From contig JAUIRK010000541.1 of assembly GCA_030549495.1 (NCBI GenBank), forward strand, positions 45,001 through 109,000: a stretch of 64,000 bases of DNA, in the 5' to 3' direction. The notes beneath the pieces are model-generated. The model was given only the letters and a program-made list of their open reading frames with translations, ran no database searches and was not told the origin of the DNA. Every line of letters begins with the position of its first letter. Positions within the stretch are counted from its first letter, which is position 1. Positions 26,254-38,517 of the stretch are shown here, one piece after another. Made by a program: the position numbers and the translations under genes. Origin of the DNA: Nectonema munidae (taxonomy: Eukaryota > Nematomorpha > Nectonematoida > Nectonematidae).

Positions 26254-27180
26254 TGTATATATTTCAGTGTTTCACATCATTCGTGTTTTTGTGTGAGTAC
26301 TGAGTACACTCTCGTTAATGATATTCCAATGAAATATGTCATAGCATGCTAATATGTATTCTATCACGACGCTATGTAATTGTGTATATTTTAACTTGGA
26401 AAGAAAGAACACACTATTTTTACTTTTCGAATATTGAATATTGATTAATTATTATTTACTTTTCACTAAACAGTTCTTTAACTTATATCTACATGTACGA
26501 ACATGGCTGTATTATTGATTTTTTGCATATTTTTCTTTTTATATTTGTATGCCATTCTTTACCAATGACAATCTTTACACTTTTTGAGTTTTTAGTGTAT
26601 ATTAGGGGTACAGATAAATCATATCTACAGGAAATAACAAGTCCAACTTAAAAAGAGTTTCACTTATTATAAAAATAAGAATTTTACAAATCATGATCTA
26701 ATAAGGATGCTTCTAATTATATTATAGATCTAATAAATAAAATGAAATCACGAGGCACGATGGGCTTAAAACTTTTAACGCCATCTACCATTTTAGGAAT
26801 GCGCATTTAGACGAGGTGTCCTATATTCTTATTTGATAGATTTAGCCATCGTAATCAGCATCCTATGAATTTAGCACAAATGTCTGTTACAAAAATTTAA
26901 AATCATAGTAAATTTATAATAAAACAAAAACGACAATTTTACTTCTTTTTCTCTATGTCTATAATAATGAGTTAAATAAAATTTTCTATAAAAACTATTT
27001 TTTGATTATTGTGTCTTTAAATGTTTTTTGAAATGATTTAAATACTTATTTAAACGAATCTTTCAAACACTTCGTTTTTTTCTTGGCCCCATTCAATTCC
27101 TTTTAGAGAGGTTTCACTGGATAACTAACTGAAAACGCAAAAAATGTATTTATTTTTATGATTCTAGAACTAATGCCCTC
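26254..27180. other. No gene seen
   Basis: AT-rich sequence. A 13-base motif TTAACGCCATCTA at 26775-26787 recurs elsewhere in the window (see findings). Confidence 0.5.
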
Positions 27181-27184
27181 AAAA

Positions 27185-27345
27185 ATGTCCTCTTTGAAAA
27201 TAAGAAGAATAAGTTCCTAGTATGACATATATATTTAACGTTGTAAATGTAGCTAACGCCTTTTTTTGAGAGTTCTCCAAAGTTAAAAGATTACAATGTC
27301 CCGATAATAATATACAATAATTGATATATGGTAGAAAAAAGGAAT
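27185..27345 (-). mobile_element. LINE reverse-transcriptase C-terminal scrap
   Basis: The minus strand reads 'FFLPYINYCILLSGHCNLLT' and then 'LENSQKKALATFTTLNIYVI', recalling the 'YCI..WG....L..LQ..QKRA.R.I' segment that follows the palm in CR1/Jockey-like LINEs. The rest of the frame, upstream of 27345, is unrelated and unrecognised. Confidence 0.5.
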
Positions 27346-27755
27346 TATATGAATCTTGCTTCGACTCAATTAACACACATTTGAAATGTGTGCGAAATTT
27401 AAAAACAAAGAGTGATCTGTTCACGCTATCGACAGGTGGAAAACCAGCTGCCTTGATTCCGAATGCGGCCGTTGAAAAGGGGATTGTATATAAGTCACAA
27501 ATGTGTTCCATATTTGCTCATTACAATGTAACAAAAATTTGTTTCATTCAATTTTTTATGTCTTTTATATAATTCAATGATGGTAAGTTCATTGCAATTA
27601 ATTATTTTATTTCATCTTCAATATTTTTTACCTGATTCTGTACTTTGTGTTTTGCAGCTTTTTAGATAATAATTGGAGTTTTTTAAACTATTAAAAGTTT
27701 TTTTACTTACGCATTTCATAGTTTTGTTTTTTTTTGAAACATTTAAGATTGAAAA

Positions 27756-29399
27756 ATGTCCAAAATAACATGTAAAATAGATCCCGATCATTTTTGCTAT
27801 GTCTGTGGCGAGTATATTAATTCTAAACAAGTCAAATTCAACATATCCTCAAACACAAGATACTTTGTTGCATTCGCCATTTCCATTGGTGACCAGGACA
27901 AATCTTGGGCACCACATGTGATTTGCGGATCTTGCAAGTCACTTTTGGAAGGCTGGTTAAAAGGAATTAGAAAGTGTATGCCGTTTGCTGTTCCAAGAGT
28001 ATTGAGGGAACCTACCAATCATTTCAATGATTGCTATTTTTGTATGTTTGATCTTAATTTGTATAAAAAGCCCACAGACAAGAAAAAACTTGTTTATCCG
28101 AACATTCCTTCTTCTTTAGCTCCTGTTTTACATCGTATAGAGCTACCAATTCCATCTTTACCACAAACGTCTGTAACTGATGAAGAGGATGATGATGATG
28201 TCAATAGTGAAGAGCCTTGGATACCAACACATATAAAATTCATTGAAAGTCAACATCACTTTCCTAACCAGGATGAACTCGATGACTTAGTGAAGGATTT
28301 GAATTTGACTAAATCATCTTCAGAGCTTTTAGCTTTCCGACTGAAGCAATGAAATTTGTTATCTCCAGGAGTGAAAATTTCAAAGTATAGGCATAGACAC
28401 AAAGACTTTTCACGTTTTTATTCTATGTCTAATACTCTGTGTTTTTGTTCAAATATTCCAGGTTTGTTTGAAGAAATTGGAGTATCTCATCTTTCCAACC
28501 AATGGCGTTTATTTATTGATTCGTCCTTAAAAAGTTTGAAAGCAGTTTTGTTTCATAACGGTAACAAATATCCCTCAATACCTATCGGTCATTCCTCACA
28601 ACTTAAGAAAGTTATGAAAATTTGAAAATTTTACTTGAATTGATAAAACAGGAAAAGTATAATTGGGATATTTGCGGACATTTCAAAATAATTGGTTTGC
28701 TTTTGGGAATGCAGGGTGTATATACAAAGTATCCTTACTTCCTTTGTTTATGGAACAGTAGGGACAAAGAATAACATTACACAGAAAATGTCTGGCCAAA
28801 AAGAACATATTTCAAAATTAGGTGTCATAACGTCAAGTTTACTCCACTGGTACAGAAAGAAAAAGTCCTTTTACCACCACTCCTTATCAAACTTGACCTG
28901 GCTACATCACGGCTTTGTCTTCTGACAGACAGGTGATATGTGCGTTGAGACGAATGTTTTCAAAAGTTTCTGAAACAAAGTTAAACGCCGGTATATTTAA
29001 TGATCCTCAAATTAAAAAAATGCTCAATTCGAAATTTTTTGAAAGTCAGATGACGAAAAATGAGAAAAAACATGGATGGCATTCAGAAATGTGGTTGAGG
29101 GGTTCTTAGGGAAAAATAAAGCTGAAAACTTCAAGAATTGATTTCGGAGCTGATTAAAAGTTACAAAGACTTGAATTGTAGAATGTCAATTAAAATGCAT
29201 TATTTGCATTCTCATTTGGATTTTTTCAAGCCAAATCTCGGAAGAGCACGGAGAGCGGTTTCACCAAGATATTAAAGAGATGGAAAAGCGGTATCAAGGA
29301 AGATGGGATGAAAGTATGATGGGAGATTACGTTTGGAATTTAACTCGGCAAAGTTCAGATGAAAGCAAGCGAAAGAGACGAACTAATATACGATTTTGA
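27756..29399 (+). mobile_element. Family A: unplaced transposon-like protein with Cys-rich N-terminus, decayed copy
   Basis: ATG 27756 opens 198 codons with paired cysteines ('FCYVCGEYI', 'VICGSCKSLL', 'DCYFCMFDL') that look like a zinc-binding domain, then 'YPNIPSS', an acidic segment and 'LDDLVKDLNLTKSSSELLAF'. Past a stop the frame continues ('GLFEEIGV', 'QWRLFIDSSLKSLKAVLFHN', 'YPSIPIGHSS'), then 'NWDICGHFKIIGLLLGMQ', 'KVLLPPLLIKL', 'MSIKMHYLHSHLDFF', 'HGERFHQDIKEMEKRYQGRW' and TGA at 29397-29399. I recall large sets of arthropod and cnidarian predicted proteins with this layout; I cannot name their transposon superfamily. There are about half a dozen breaks. A second, worse copy is at 37038-38510, so it is a dispersed repeat, not a single host gene. 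No terminal repeats were identified. Confidence 0.7.
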
Positions 29400-30515
29400 T
29401 TTTTTTTTTTGTATTTTTCTAAAAAATAAACTGAAAAAATAAAAAATTCAAATATAAACTTTAAATAAACATTTATAAAATCATTTAGTCACACATGTAT
29501 CTACAAATATATATGTATATGCAATTTATTCAATTTGAAAAAATATGAAAACTTATAGCAGTGCAAAAATAAAAAAGAGTTTCAGAATCAGCATGCCATA
29601 AATGCTAGAAAAACATAAAAAAACTTTTTGAAACAAAATTTTTTTATTTTTTTGTTACACGGTATATTATTAATTTTAATTTTTATTGTGAATCAACATT
29701 TTTTGACTTGATCCAAATTAAAATTCATATCAAACGAGCTGGAAATCAAAATCCATCTTAAAAAACAATAGCAAAAAGTCAACAATTGCTATTAGAATAA
29801 TTTTTCCTCTATATAATTTAGTTTACAAAATTACTTTTTTCTTTAGTTCCATTATGTTCAAAAAATCTTTCATAGACATAACCAAATATTGTAAAAAGCT
29901 TTTATTAAACATTGAAATGTTCTGAAGCGATGAACTATTCCCTAGGCCACGGGTCTCAAAAATGGCCGATATTACTTAGAGTTTGAAAGAGGTTCGGTTA
30001 TGTTATGGAGAATCGATTAAATTTCTAGGCATGAAAAAATCGAGATAGTCGTGAATGTTGTGTATTAGTATATAAACAAATAATTAAATTTTATTTTAAA
30101 ATTAATTTCATATATTATTGCTCATCATCAGAAATGCAAAAAAATGATTTCATATTTTTATCAAACTTGTCTGTGGGTCGGGTCGAGCCTGTGTGTTCCC
30201 TAAATATTTTTGGTCCCCTTTGACCCTAAAGGTTAATCTAGTCTGGCTACGTCACTGCAAAGCGCACCCTAGGTCCGGAGAAATTTTTAAGTTAAAGGAC
30301 ATAAAGTTATATATGAAGAATACGTAAAAGCTGGCATATCCCATTACATCCGAAAGAGTTTTTTTTATTCTAGTTTAAAATTTTGAACAAAATATTGTTT
30401 TATTATCTCAAATAACTAAGCCCCGTCCTATAACAGAGTGAAAAAATACTTAAAAAAACGAAAAAATATAGGGAACAAAAGTGACTCATCGGATAATTCC
30501 GTACTAAATGAAAAG
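29400..30515. other. No gene seen
   Basis: AT-rich sequence. Near 30240 'CTGGCTACGTCACTG' resembles the end of a terminal-repeat element, but no partner was found. Confidence 0.5.
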
Positions 30516-30517
30516 CA

Positions 30518-32440
30518 TTATTTATTTTTATGATAAGATTTAAAGCATTGAGGATGTAATGGAGTTTGACATCTTTCACACAAAAATTTGCAAACTCCTT
30601 TGCATTCTCTACATCTACACTTCCGCGACTTCTCATTGTAAATAGGCCAATGGGAAATTGAAGAATCGAATCGAACACTTTTGCTTGTCAAACCTTTGAT
30701 AGAGGGTATATTCAAAGGTACTTTTCTTTCTTCGCCTGGCGATTCAGCCTTTCGTTCACAGCTTGTCGGATAAACCACAGTTGCTGTTGATTAGCACTTT
30801 TCAACTTTCCAGAATTTACTCTTAGAAAGAGCTTCCAAGCATTTGACATCGTAACTGAAAGGACAAAAGAAAAATATGGCCACCACCATTTTTTAGATCT
30901 TATTTTTATACGATAAGTTGCAATGTACTGATCTAATATATCAACGCCAGACATGTATTTGTTGTATTTAGCTACAGAAGATGGCACATCAATATCCTTC
31001 ATCTTTTTGTCCTTTTTGCACCAACGTTTGACTGAAGGCATGGGATCAATTTCATAAACGTTTGATACTACCGAAACAGGCTTGTTATCATTCCAGACAA
31101 CTATAGATTTATCATTGTGATAGACTGACTCATAACTTCCTCTGACTTTTTTGGACATTTCTTTATTAGTAGACAATGGTGCCTTATCCCTTCGATTTTC
31201 ACGTAACGTTGCGGTGAATCCTATGTCCATGCTACTCATTTGTTCGCACAAGTCAACACTCCCAAAAAAGTTATCACAAAAAACTTTACAACCCGCATAA
31301 ACTTTTCTATTTTCACACAAACTAAGAACAACATCGGCTCCTTGTCCAAATTTAGTTTGTTTTACCTTGGTTTCTTTACCACAGTATGGAATTCCATGTA
31401 AAAAAACACCATCTGAAGAACAAAGACTCCATATTTTAAAGCCGAATCTAATTGGCTTTCCTCGTATAAATTGTTTTACGGGAAATGCGCCGTAATATGG
31501 TATCATGGTTTCGTCGATTGAAAGAAACTCTGGAAGGATAAAGAATTTTTCGCAAATCAAATTTAAATGTTGGAACAAAGGCTTGATTTTATAAAGTCTG
31601 TCACATGTTTGCATTTTTTCATTGTCAGAAAAATGGAGAATTCTGAGAATTGAGTCATTCTTATTGAGTCAGATACAGCTTTGTTTGAAACATCAGGCTC
31701 GTTTCTCCAATATAACGATTTTTGAGGAATGCGTACATATCCAGACAAATAAAGCACACCAATAAAGGCAAATAAAGAATCATAACTAAGATTTGAAGCT
31801 TTGAGGTTTTTTTGAAGTGCATAAACCTTTGATTGATTTAAAATTAAATTTATGAAGTCATCGTTTAAAAATAATTTCAAGACTTCATATGGTGATTTTG
31901 ATTCAAACTCTTGCAAAAATGAATTGTTTTGACTTGAAAAGCAAGGAATTCTACCAAAATTAGATGTAATAGTACGTTGCCACTTTCTTTTACCAGAAGA
32001 TGTAGATGCTTTAGAACATTTTTTAGAAATTTCAAGACCTTCTCTGAAAACTCTTTCCGGTAAATGATCAATATCCGCACGCATTTCTTCACCTTCCTCA
32101 TTTTCAGAATCCTCAACCGAGCATGCTTCAGCTTTTTCCGAAGGCGGCTGAATAACTATCGTACCACCTTCATTATCATCGTAGTTGTTAGAATGAGTCA
32201 GCTCATCTAACTCCTCTTTACTTAGTCTATAAATATAAAAATAAAAAATGTTCCACATTCTCCGATGGGGGATAAACGTCACACAATTTAAAAAAATTGA
32301 AATAGATAACAATAGGTAAACTTTGTTTTATATTTTATTTTATCTTAAAAATATTTAAAGACTTATAAAACAATAAAAAAAAATTTACTTTGTTATAAGT
32401 TCCAAAAAAAATAAATATCTTACCTAAAAGATTGACTCAT
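30518..32440 (-). mobile_element. piggyBac-type transposase gene with one small intron, two frameshifts
   Basis: The start is ATG at 32438-32440. Exon 1 (32424-32440) ends 'TTTTAG|GTAAGA'; the intron is 32227-32423; exon 2 begins at 32226 after 'tatttatag'. The joined start reads Met-Ser-Gln-Ser-Phe-Arg-Leu-Ser-Lys-Glu-Glu-Leu, a typical piggyBac N-terminus, then an acidic region, 'FGRIPCF', 'SYDSLFAFIGVLYLSGY', and the DDE_Tnp_1_7 core: 'LSIDETMIPYYGAFPVKQF', 'RFGFKIWSLCSSDG', 'KVFCDNFFGSVDL', 'KYNKYMSGVDILDQYIATY' and 'KKWWWPYF'. The expected Asp residues are all present. A Cys-rich tail follows ('RKCRCRECKGVCKFLCERC'). One frameshift lies near 31660 and one near 30745 in an A-rich run, so the length of about 575 residues is otherwise normal. 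This is the youngest-looking coding element here. I did not find its TTAA ends. Confidence 0.88.
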
Positions 32441-32444
32441 ATTC

Positions 32445-33265
32445 AAGTTTGGCAGAAACGAATGTTTAAGGAAAAAAATATAATCTTAAAGCAGAAAATT
32501 ATGAGAAAATAAAATCAATATAAGAACAGAGGAACGCAAAACAAAAAAAAATCAATATATAACTGAGATCTTCAACGGCTTTAGAAATGTGACCTTGAAA
32601 ACATATGGTACAATCGTCACCGATCGGAGATAATGTGAAAAAGAGGATTCCTAAGCTAAGACTCATCGTGGAAAAGAATAAAATATTTAAATCGAGTCAT
32701 CAAAGTAAAAATTTATTAATAAAAAATAGCTTTGAGATTAAAGAGTATAAATTTGTGTCAAATTTAAGATGTTGCAAAATTCATTAAATTTGGTATAGAA
32801 CAGAATTTCAAGTATCACTGTGCAGACCTTGAAATGGTGTGTAAAAAATTAGAAATATATTACATTGATTTAAGTTAACCCTCAATAATAATTCGACATC
32901 TTGATTTCCCACGGATATTTTTTTACGGGCTTTAATTTTTTTGTTAGTTAGTTACTTCATTAATTGCTAGTTAGAGGGTGGAAAACTAGTTAGGTTTTAA
33001 ATATACAATAAATGCATCGATAATATTAGGTAAGAGAGTTGTTGGTCATAACTGGAAATTGTATGCACTCCAAAGAACAAATGTTTACAATTATCAAATG
33101 ACCAAATTTTCACTGGGCTAATAATAATGTTCTATACTCCTAGCTTAAAAGTTTTAAAGCATTTGTATCTCACTACTCTAAGCAAGATGTGAAACTTCAT
33201 CTCAAGCAAATATAATTTGATCAGTTTGATGTGTATCAATTTACGACAAGGCAGCAATGTTGCAA
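32445..33265. other. No gene seen
   Basis: AT-rich sequence. TTAACCC at about 32877 could be one piggyBac-type terminus facing right, with no partner seen. Confidence 0.5.
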
Positions 33266-33269
33266 AAAT

Positions 33270-34130
33270 AGAGTAGAATTGTAAAGCACATCAAACATGT
33301 GGATATTCTGCAACATAATGCTATATCTTTATTGAAGTTTTCGTTTTTTTGCATAGATTTTGGTGTATAAAATGGGACTTGAGCTTCAACTTATCCAACT
33401 TATCCATCATCAAATTGGAAAACCAAATTTTGATCATTTCTTTTTAGGTGGTGTGACTTTGTGTAAAGTTCATCAACACAATGACTTGGGGTTAATAATC
33501 GACTCAAAGCTGAATTTTAATCTCCATGTTTTAAAAGTTGTGAAAAAGGCATACTCAACGATACATATGCTAAAAAATACTTTTGTAATATCAAACACTG
33601 AAATTGCTGTACACCTTTTCAAGTCCTTGGTAAGACCAATTCTTGAATCGCAAATGTGATTTATGGGGATAGCTCTGCGAGTAATGTCAAGAAAATTGAA
33701 AAAGTTCAAAAAAACTTCGTAAAAAGTTTACCTGCTATAAGAAATATTCCTTATTCTGAAAGAATGAAAGTTTTGAACTTAAGAATAAAGAGAAATGAAA
33801 TGTTTACGATTTTCAACAATGTAAAGAAAAATATGATAATAAAAGAATATATCCTGTCTGCTTTTTCAACAAGAATTTCTAGATCGCATTGCTTCAAATT
33901 TAGAGCTAAAAGTTTCCAGAATAAGTATCTCCAAACATTTCTAACACAAAAAGCTTTTGAAGATTGGAATTCTTTGCCCCGTGAAGTTGTGAATTCTACT
34001 ACGTTGAATGAGTTTAAAAACAAACTGAATGCAGTTTGGCAGTCTAGGAGATTGTATTATTTTGCTTAATTTCAAGATGCTCACAGGCATTAGTCTCAAT
34101 TTTGCTTAAATAAATATGTTAAATATGATC
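33270..34130 (+). mobile_element. CR1/Jockey-type LINE, 3' copy
   Basis: The frame at 33360-33659 shows the end of the reverse transcriptase ('NDLGLIIDSKLNFNLHVLKV', 'KKAYSTIHMLKNTF', 'LFKSLVRPILES'). After a frameshift the thumb and tail follow at 33656-34069 ('VKKIEKVQKNFVKSLPAI', 'SERMKVLNL', 'STRISRSHCFKFRA', 'FLTQKAFEDWNSLPREVVNS'). It ends shortly after TAA in 'CTTAAATAAATATGTT' near 34107, comparable to the ends of the copies at 20400 and 42450. It is 5'-truncated and its front part is badly worn. Confidence 0.75.
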
Positions 34131-34484
34131 AAGATTCTCCAGTGAAAAATTTTGCTAATCAGATTAGTACTAACCTTTATCGATGATCATTCTGGGTAGT
34201 TTTGAAGACTTATACTCGTTACCTCCATCAAATCCCCTTCGATGACCTCTAATCCCAGCAAAACTTCCAGTCGACTAAGCCGTTTACAGGTTCTCTCATG
34301 ACCAGCTCACAACAGACTTCATTCTTACTTCGACTTCTTCATTTACTTTTACTCCTATTCTCTTGAAAAAGGACACAGTCGTGTTCGAAAATATTTCAAA
34401 ATTCTCTTTTCAATAAATTTTGATTCTTTTTTCCGTTTTATATAAAATTATATAGTACAAATGAATCACCCAACTTGCATTTTT

Positions 34485-34680
34485 TCTATGTTATGTTATG
34501 TTATTAGCATACCGTCTATACGTTTAATGAAGAACTGTGTTTTAGCTTTTTTTGGTTGACCGTATCGCATCTAACGGAAAAATAATCTTCCATATCTGGG
34601 CAAAGGAGACGGATAGCCACGATCGGAAATCGAACCCAGACCATTTGATCGAGAGCCTATGCTCCTACAATTACGCCATC
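34485..34680 (-). mobile_element. tRNA-derived SINE (or tRNA pseudogene with tail)
   Basis: On the minus strand, 34680 down to 34612 folds as a tRNA-like unit: 5' 'GATGGC' pairs with 3' 'GCTATC' (one G-T). An A box 'TGGCGTAATTGTAGG' (34664-34678) and a B box 'GGTTCGATTTCC' (34625-34636) give RNA polymerase III promoters. A body of about 110 bases follows and ends in an 'AACATAACATAACATA' tail at 34486-34503. The D arm and anticodon arm do not fold well enough to call a working tRNA or to name its anticodon. Confidence 0.6.
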
Positions 34681-34689
34681 ATATGATAA

Positions 34690-37035
34690 ATTACTTTTTT
34701 ATTTTTTCCATCGCACCATACAGCAAAGAACGTTTTTGATTTCCATTATTCCTATAGATATGATTATGAAAATATTAATACCTTTTTTCCATCTCTTTTT
34801 GGATAACTCGTATATTTACTACTCTGATTTAAAAAGAAGATTTATCCGAAGAGACTTTTATTTTTCAGAGTGAAGAATATTTACTTCCGAAAAACGATTC
34901 ATGACTTCTTTGTTTCGTGTAATAAGAATTTGATCTCTGAAAGGTGAATTTTTCTTCAAGTAGTAAAAAGTAATTAATCATCTATTTTGAATCGATTCAG
35001 AATTTATTCTTTTTTTCGAGATTTTCTATTTTATATATAGTCAAAAAAAATTTTACATCAGAAAAAAGTAAAAAAATATTTCATAATAAATTTTCCTTTA
35101 CGAAAACAAAATTAGGGTATATAATTTTTTAAAGATAATAATCATTTTATTCAAAATTTTTAAATATTTGAAAAAAAAATTAAATTAAAGCATTCACTTT
35201 AATTAAGACAATATTAGGGATGTGTTGAAAAAACTTTCATCTTCTTTTTAAATCGCCTCATTTTTTTCAAGTTAATAAATGCATATTTTATGATTTATTC
35301 CGATCGAAAAATCCAATTATTAAGAGTGACTTATTTAAAAAATAACTTATTTTTTGGAAACCAATGGTATTTATTATTTATACGCAACTGATCAGTCATC
35401 TCTACCCGCTTTCTGCCTACTGATGATCGTTAATGAAGAATGTTATCAATGAAGATGAATGTAAAAATCGATTTAATTTCACAAAGCCCTAAATGTTCAC
35501 TCCAAATTTTGAATTTCAATTAAGTTTTAAGGTATAATCTTAGTTATTAATTTTATTTTGAAATATCTCTCAATGATACACTTTTCCTTGTCCATTTGGC
35601 GGGAGGGGTTGTTTGATGCCTTTCATTGAGCTTCTCGTTTTTCTCAATGAAACGTATGTTGTTCTGCAATAAAGCGACGCCATTGAATGAAGAAAAACAT
35701 GCAAAACTTATTCTCAATTTTTTACATTTAAATTTCTAAAGTGTACATTTAACCCTTTGAGGAACAACGTGATATCGCTGTCCGAAAAAAATAAATATCG
35801 CCGGTTTGATATATAAAAAATTTCATTCAAAAAGAGCGTAGACGATTGGTCTTTAAAAATCGAGCCGTCAAAGTTTTAAATGTATATTTTTCACTTTAAC
35901 TTCACCCACTTGATTATAATGTAGAGAAATTGTATGTGAGAACTTATTGTTCGAAAGGAACCTTTTTATTTCCTGGCATACAAAGGCTGGTGCATAAATT
36001 GTATATGTACTATAGAGTCGCGGCCTCCAAAGATAAAGGAAAAAGTAAGTTGAAGTATTTATCAGAATCTTTAACTTCGTGATCCCCAAAACACAAAAAA
36101 TTCAAAAAAAGAGAAAAAATTAAATTTATTTTTTTTTTAAAAAAATAAGCATTTGTACTTATTTTGGTGAATACAATTTTTACTTTTTCATACTTTTTTA
36201 ATTTTGAATTTGGATTGTATATAGCGAATCACGGTTATATCGAATAAAATCTAAAGGTCTCAAGAAATTGGTTTTATCCGCTTTTCACTGTATTATAATG
36301 AAATTAACATCAAAATGGCATATTGATTTGGGACAACCGAGGACAATTCGTTTAGCTTATTTTGTAAGTAGTAAAAATATTCCTTATTCACTTTTGGAGG
36401 TAAAAAATGTTATATGAATTTGCATAAAATTTGTGCTCGTTTAAAACCATTTTTTGTTTAAAGTTTGAAACGATTTTTAAAACCATTTAATGCTACCGTT
36501 GTCAGTATGTTTTTGCGAGCATAACTTCCAGTACTCTAAAGTCTATAATTTTTAGATAATGCACATTTTGCTATGTCAAAAGAAGTAAAAATATATGCCA
36601 AAAAATGTAATTACCGTCAGAAATAAATCTCTCAAATGGAATCTTTTATCAGGCCATCATTGAAACACAATTTTAGGTTTCAAATAATGCCGTATCATCA
36701 TGGAAGTGATTAAATGTGAGACTTTCACTTTTCTTTAAAAATTTTGAGATATTTTACAAGAAAATAAGTTTTAACTCTATTTTCTGAGATTTGTTCATTT
36801 TCATCTTTCTCTATACTAGATATAAGCAATTGGTCATTGTATCTGTTGAGATTAACACATGTGTTATTTGACAAGATATAAACTAATGATACGAACAAGG
36901 GCATAATATCAAAATTGAGTAATAAATTCCTTTATCCATATTCGCTCAATTTATTTCATCTGTATCTTAATTCGTCATTTTTCTTTTTCTTTTACTATTT
37001 TAGAATTTAATAGTATTTGCTTTTAATCATTCATT
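34690..37035. other. No gene recognised
   Basis: AT-rich sequence. TTAACCCTTTGAGGAAC at about 35751 resembles a piggyBac-type terminus without a visible partner. A 73-codon frame at 35868-36089 (-) is not recognised. Confidence 0.5.
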
Positions 37036-37037
37036 TT

Positions 37038-38510
37038 ATGTCTCGTGTGTGCTTAAATAACGCTAACAACTTTTGCTTTATTTGTGGTGAAATAACTTTT
37101 AAATTCAGCATATTATTTTCAGTTGTTTGGTGACGACCAGGATAAAACTTGCCTCCAAACATATGCTGTAAAAAGTGCACCACCAATTTGAAACAGCGGT
37201 TAAAGAATAAAAGAAAAGCAATGCCTTTTGCTGCCCAAATGATTTTGAGAGAGCAAAAAAACTAAACAGATGATTTTTATTTTTGCTTGGTTTCTTCTTT
37301 AAAATATCGTATCTAAAAGAAAAGAAACATATGATTCAATATCCAACCATTACTTTCGATTTTAGCCCAGTAGCACATGGTGATGAACTGCTTTTTCCCA
37401 AAGCTCCTGAAGATATTTTCTCAGATTTAAGTGATGAAAATAATGAAGAATCAAATGATAGTTTAATCAACTATAAAAACTTCACTATTAAAAATTCAAT
37501 CGAGCCTCATTTGATATCACGTTACGAATTGAATGATCTTGTGAAAAATTTGCAGTTTTCTAAAAACAAAAGGGAGCTATTGGGTTCTCGACTTCAAGAA
37601 TGTAATCCACTAAAACCAAATGTAAAAATTTCTTTGTTTCGAAATTTTCAAAAAAAATTAATTCCAAGATGTTCTAAGCTTAATGTTAGAAATGAAAAAA
37701 ACAAACCATCTCTTCTAAATGGGAGATGTTCCTTAGAGTGACAAATCAAAAGAGTGACATAATTTGTCACTCTTAAAATAGAGAATAAACGAGTGACAAA
37801 TCAAAAGATTGACAAATCAAAAGAGTGACATAATTTGTTACTCTTAAAATAGCGATTAAAAGAGCGACAAATCAAAAGAATTTTTTTATGTAAGGATAGG
37901 TAGGTAAGTAAAATTTTGAATTTTTGTATATTTTGTCACTCTTTTGAATTTTGTCACGCTTTTGTCATGTCACTCTTTTGAATTTTTGTATATTTTGTCA
38001 CTCTTTAGTCATCTCACTCTTTTGATAATAACCCATCATACTCACCAAGAATGAAAGAACTTATAACACAAGCCTCATCAATGGCAAATATATTGAGCCT
38101 TGAGAGTTGTGTTTTTGTAATGTGTTTAAAAACAGAGTTTACCAAGGCTTCTTCATTTTGTGTGAATGGGAAAGGTGTGCAAAAAGTTTACTTTATACAA
38201 AAAAATATACATCAAGAAAATTTTATAATCCAGGTAAAAAAACGTTAAAGATCCATTTATAATTTTGCCAACCACCTATGGACATCAAACTCACAATTTT
38301 GAAAAATTTTGTGAGAGCAATGGACAGTGAAAGAAAGTTTCCTTCGGTGAAGCAAAACTTAAAGAAGCTATTTTCTTTGGCTCACAAACTTGCAAGCTCT
38401 TCATCGATGAACTCTTTACTAGCCTTACAAAGTATGTTAAATCACTATTGCTGGACAATTTTCAAAGATGATTTTTAAAAATCTTATAAGCGCCAAACAA
38501 ACAATTGTAA
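37038..38510 (+). mobile_element. Family A, second copy, strongly decayed and interrupted
   Basis: ATG 37038 reads 'NNFCFICGEIT', the same paired-Cys opening as the copy at 27756. Later come 'MPFAAQMILRE', 'YPTITFDFSP', an acidic segment and 'YELNDLVKNLQFSKNKRELL' at 37522-37580, matching the first copy in order. After the repeat insertion at about 37737-38030 the family resumes with 'FILCEWE' and 'MDIKLTILKNFVRAMD' at 38278-38325. The C-terminal 'HSHLDFF' part is missing. Many breaks are present; it is clearly dead. Confidence 0.65.
37737..38032. repeat. MITE-like repeat of tandem and inverted GAGTGACAAATCAAAA units
   Basis: The left half repeats 'GAGTGACAAATCAAAA' and 'GAGTGACATAATTTGT' several times; the right half holds the reverse complement ('TTTTGTCACTCTTTTGAAT' and 'TTTTGTCATGTCACTCTTTT'). 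The whole forms a long imperfect inverted repeat of about 295 bp and interrupts the family A copy. Such tandemly repetitive arms are seen in some Mutator-like elements, which is the best guess at its nature. A target duplication was not found. Confidence 0.7.
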
Positions 38511-38517
38511 AATAACG

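Noticed and set aside
30225-30260. 'CTGGCTACGTCACTG' as the right end of a terminal-repeat element
   Set aside because: No inverted partner or target duplication could be found to the left.
32877-32905. TTAACCC as the end of the piggyBac gene at 30518-32440
   Set aside because: The orientation is that of an element starting here and running right, not the end of one on the left.
34612-34680. Functional tRNA gene
   Set aside because: The acceptor stem and boxes are there but the D and anticodon arms fold poorly and a SINE-like body and tail follow.
35750-35880. TTAACCCTTTGAGG as a complete piggyBac MITE
   Set aside because: A matching inverted end followed by TTAA was not found.
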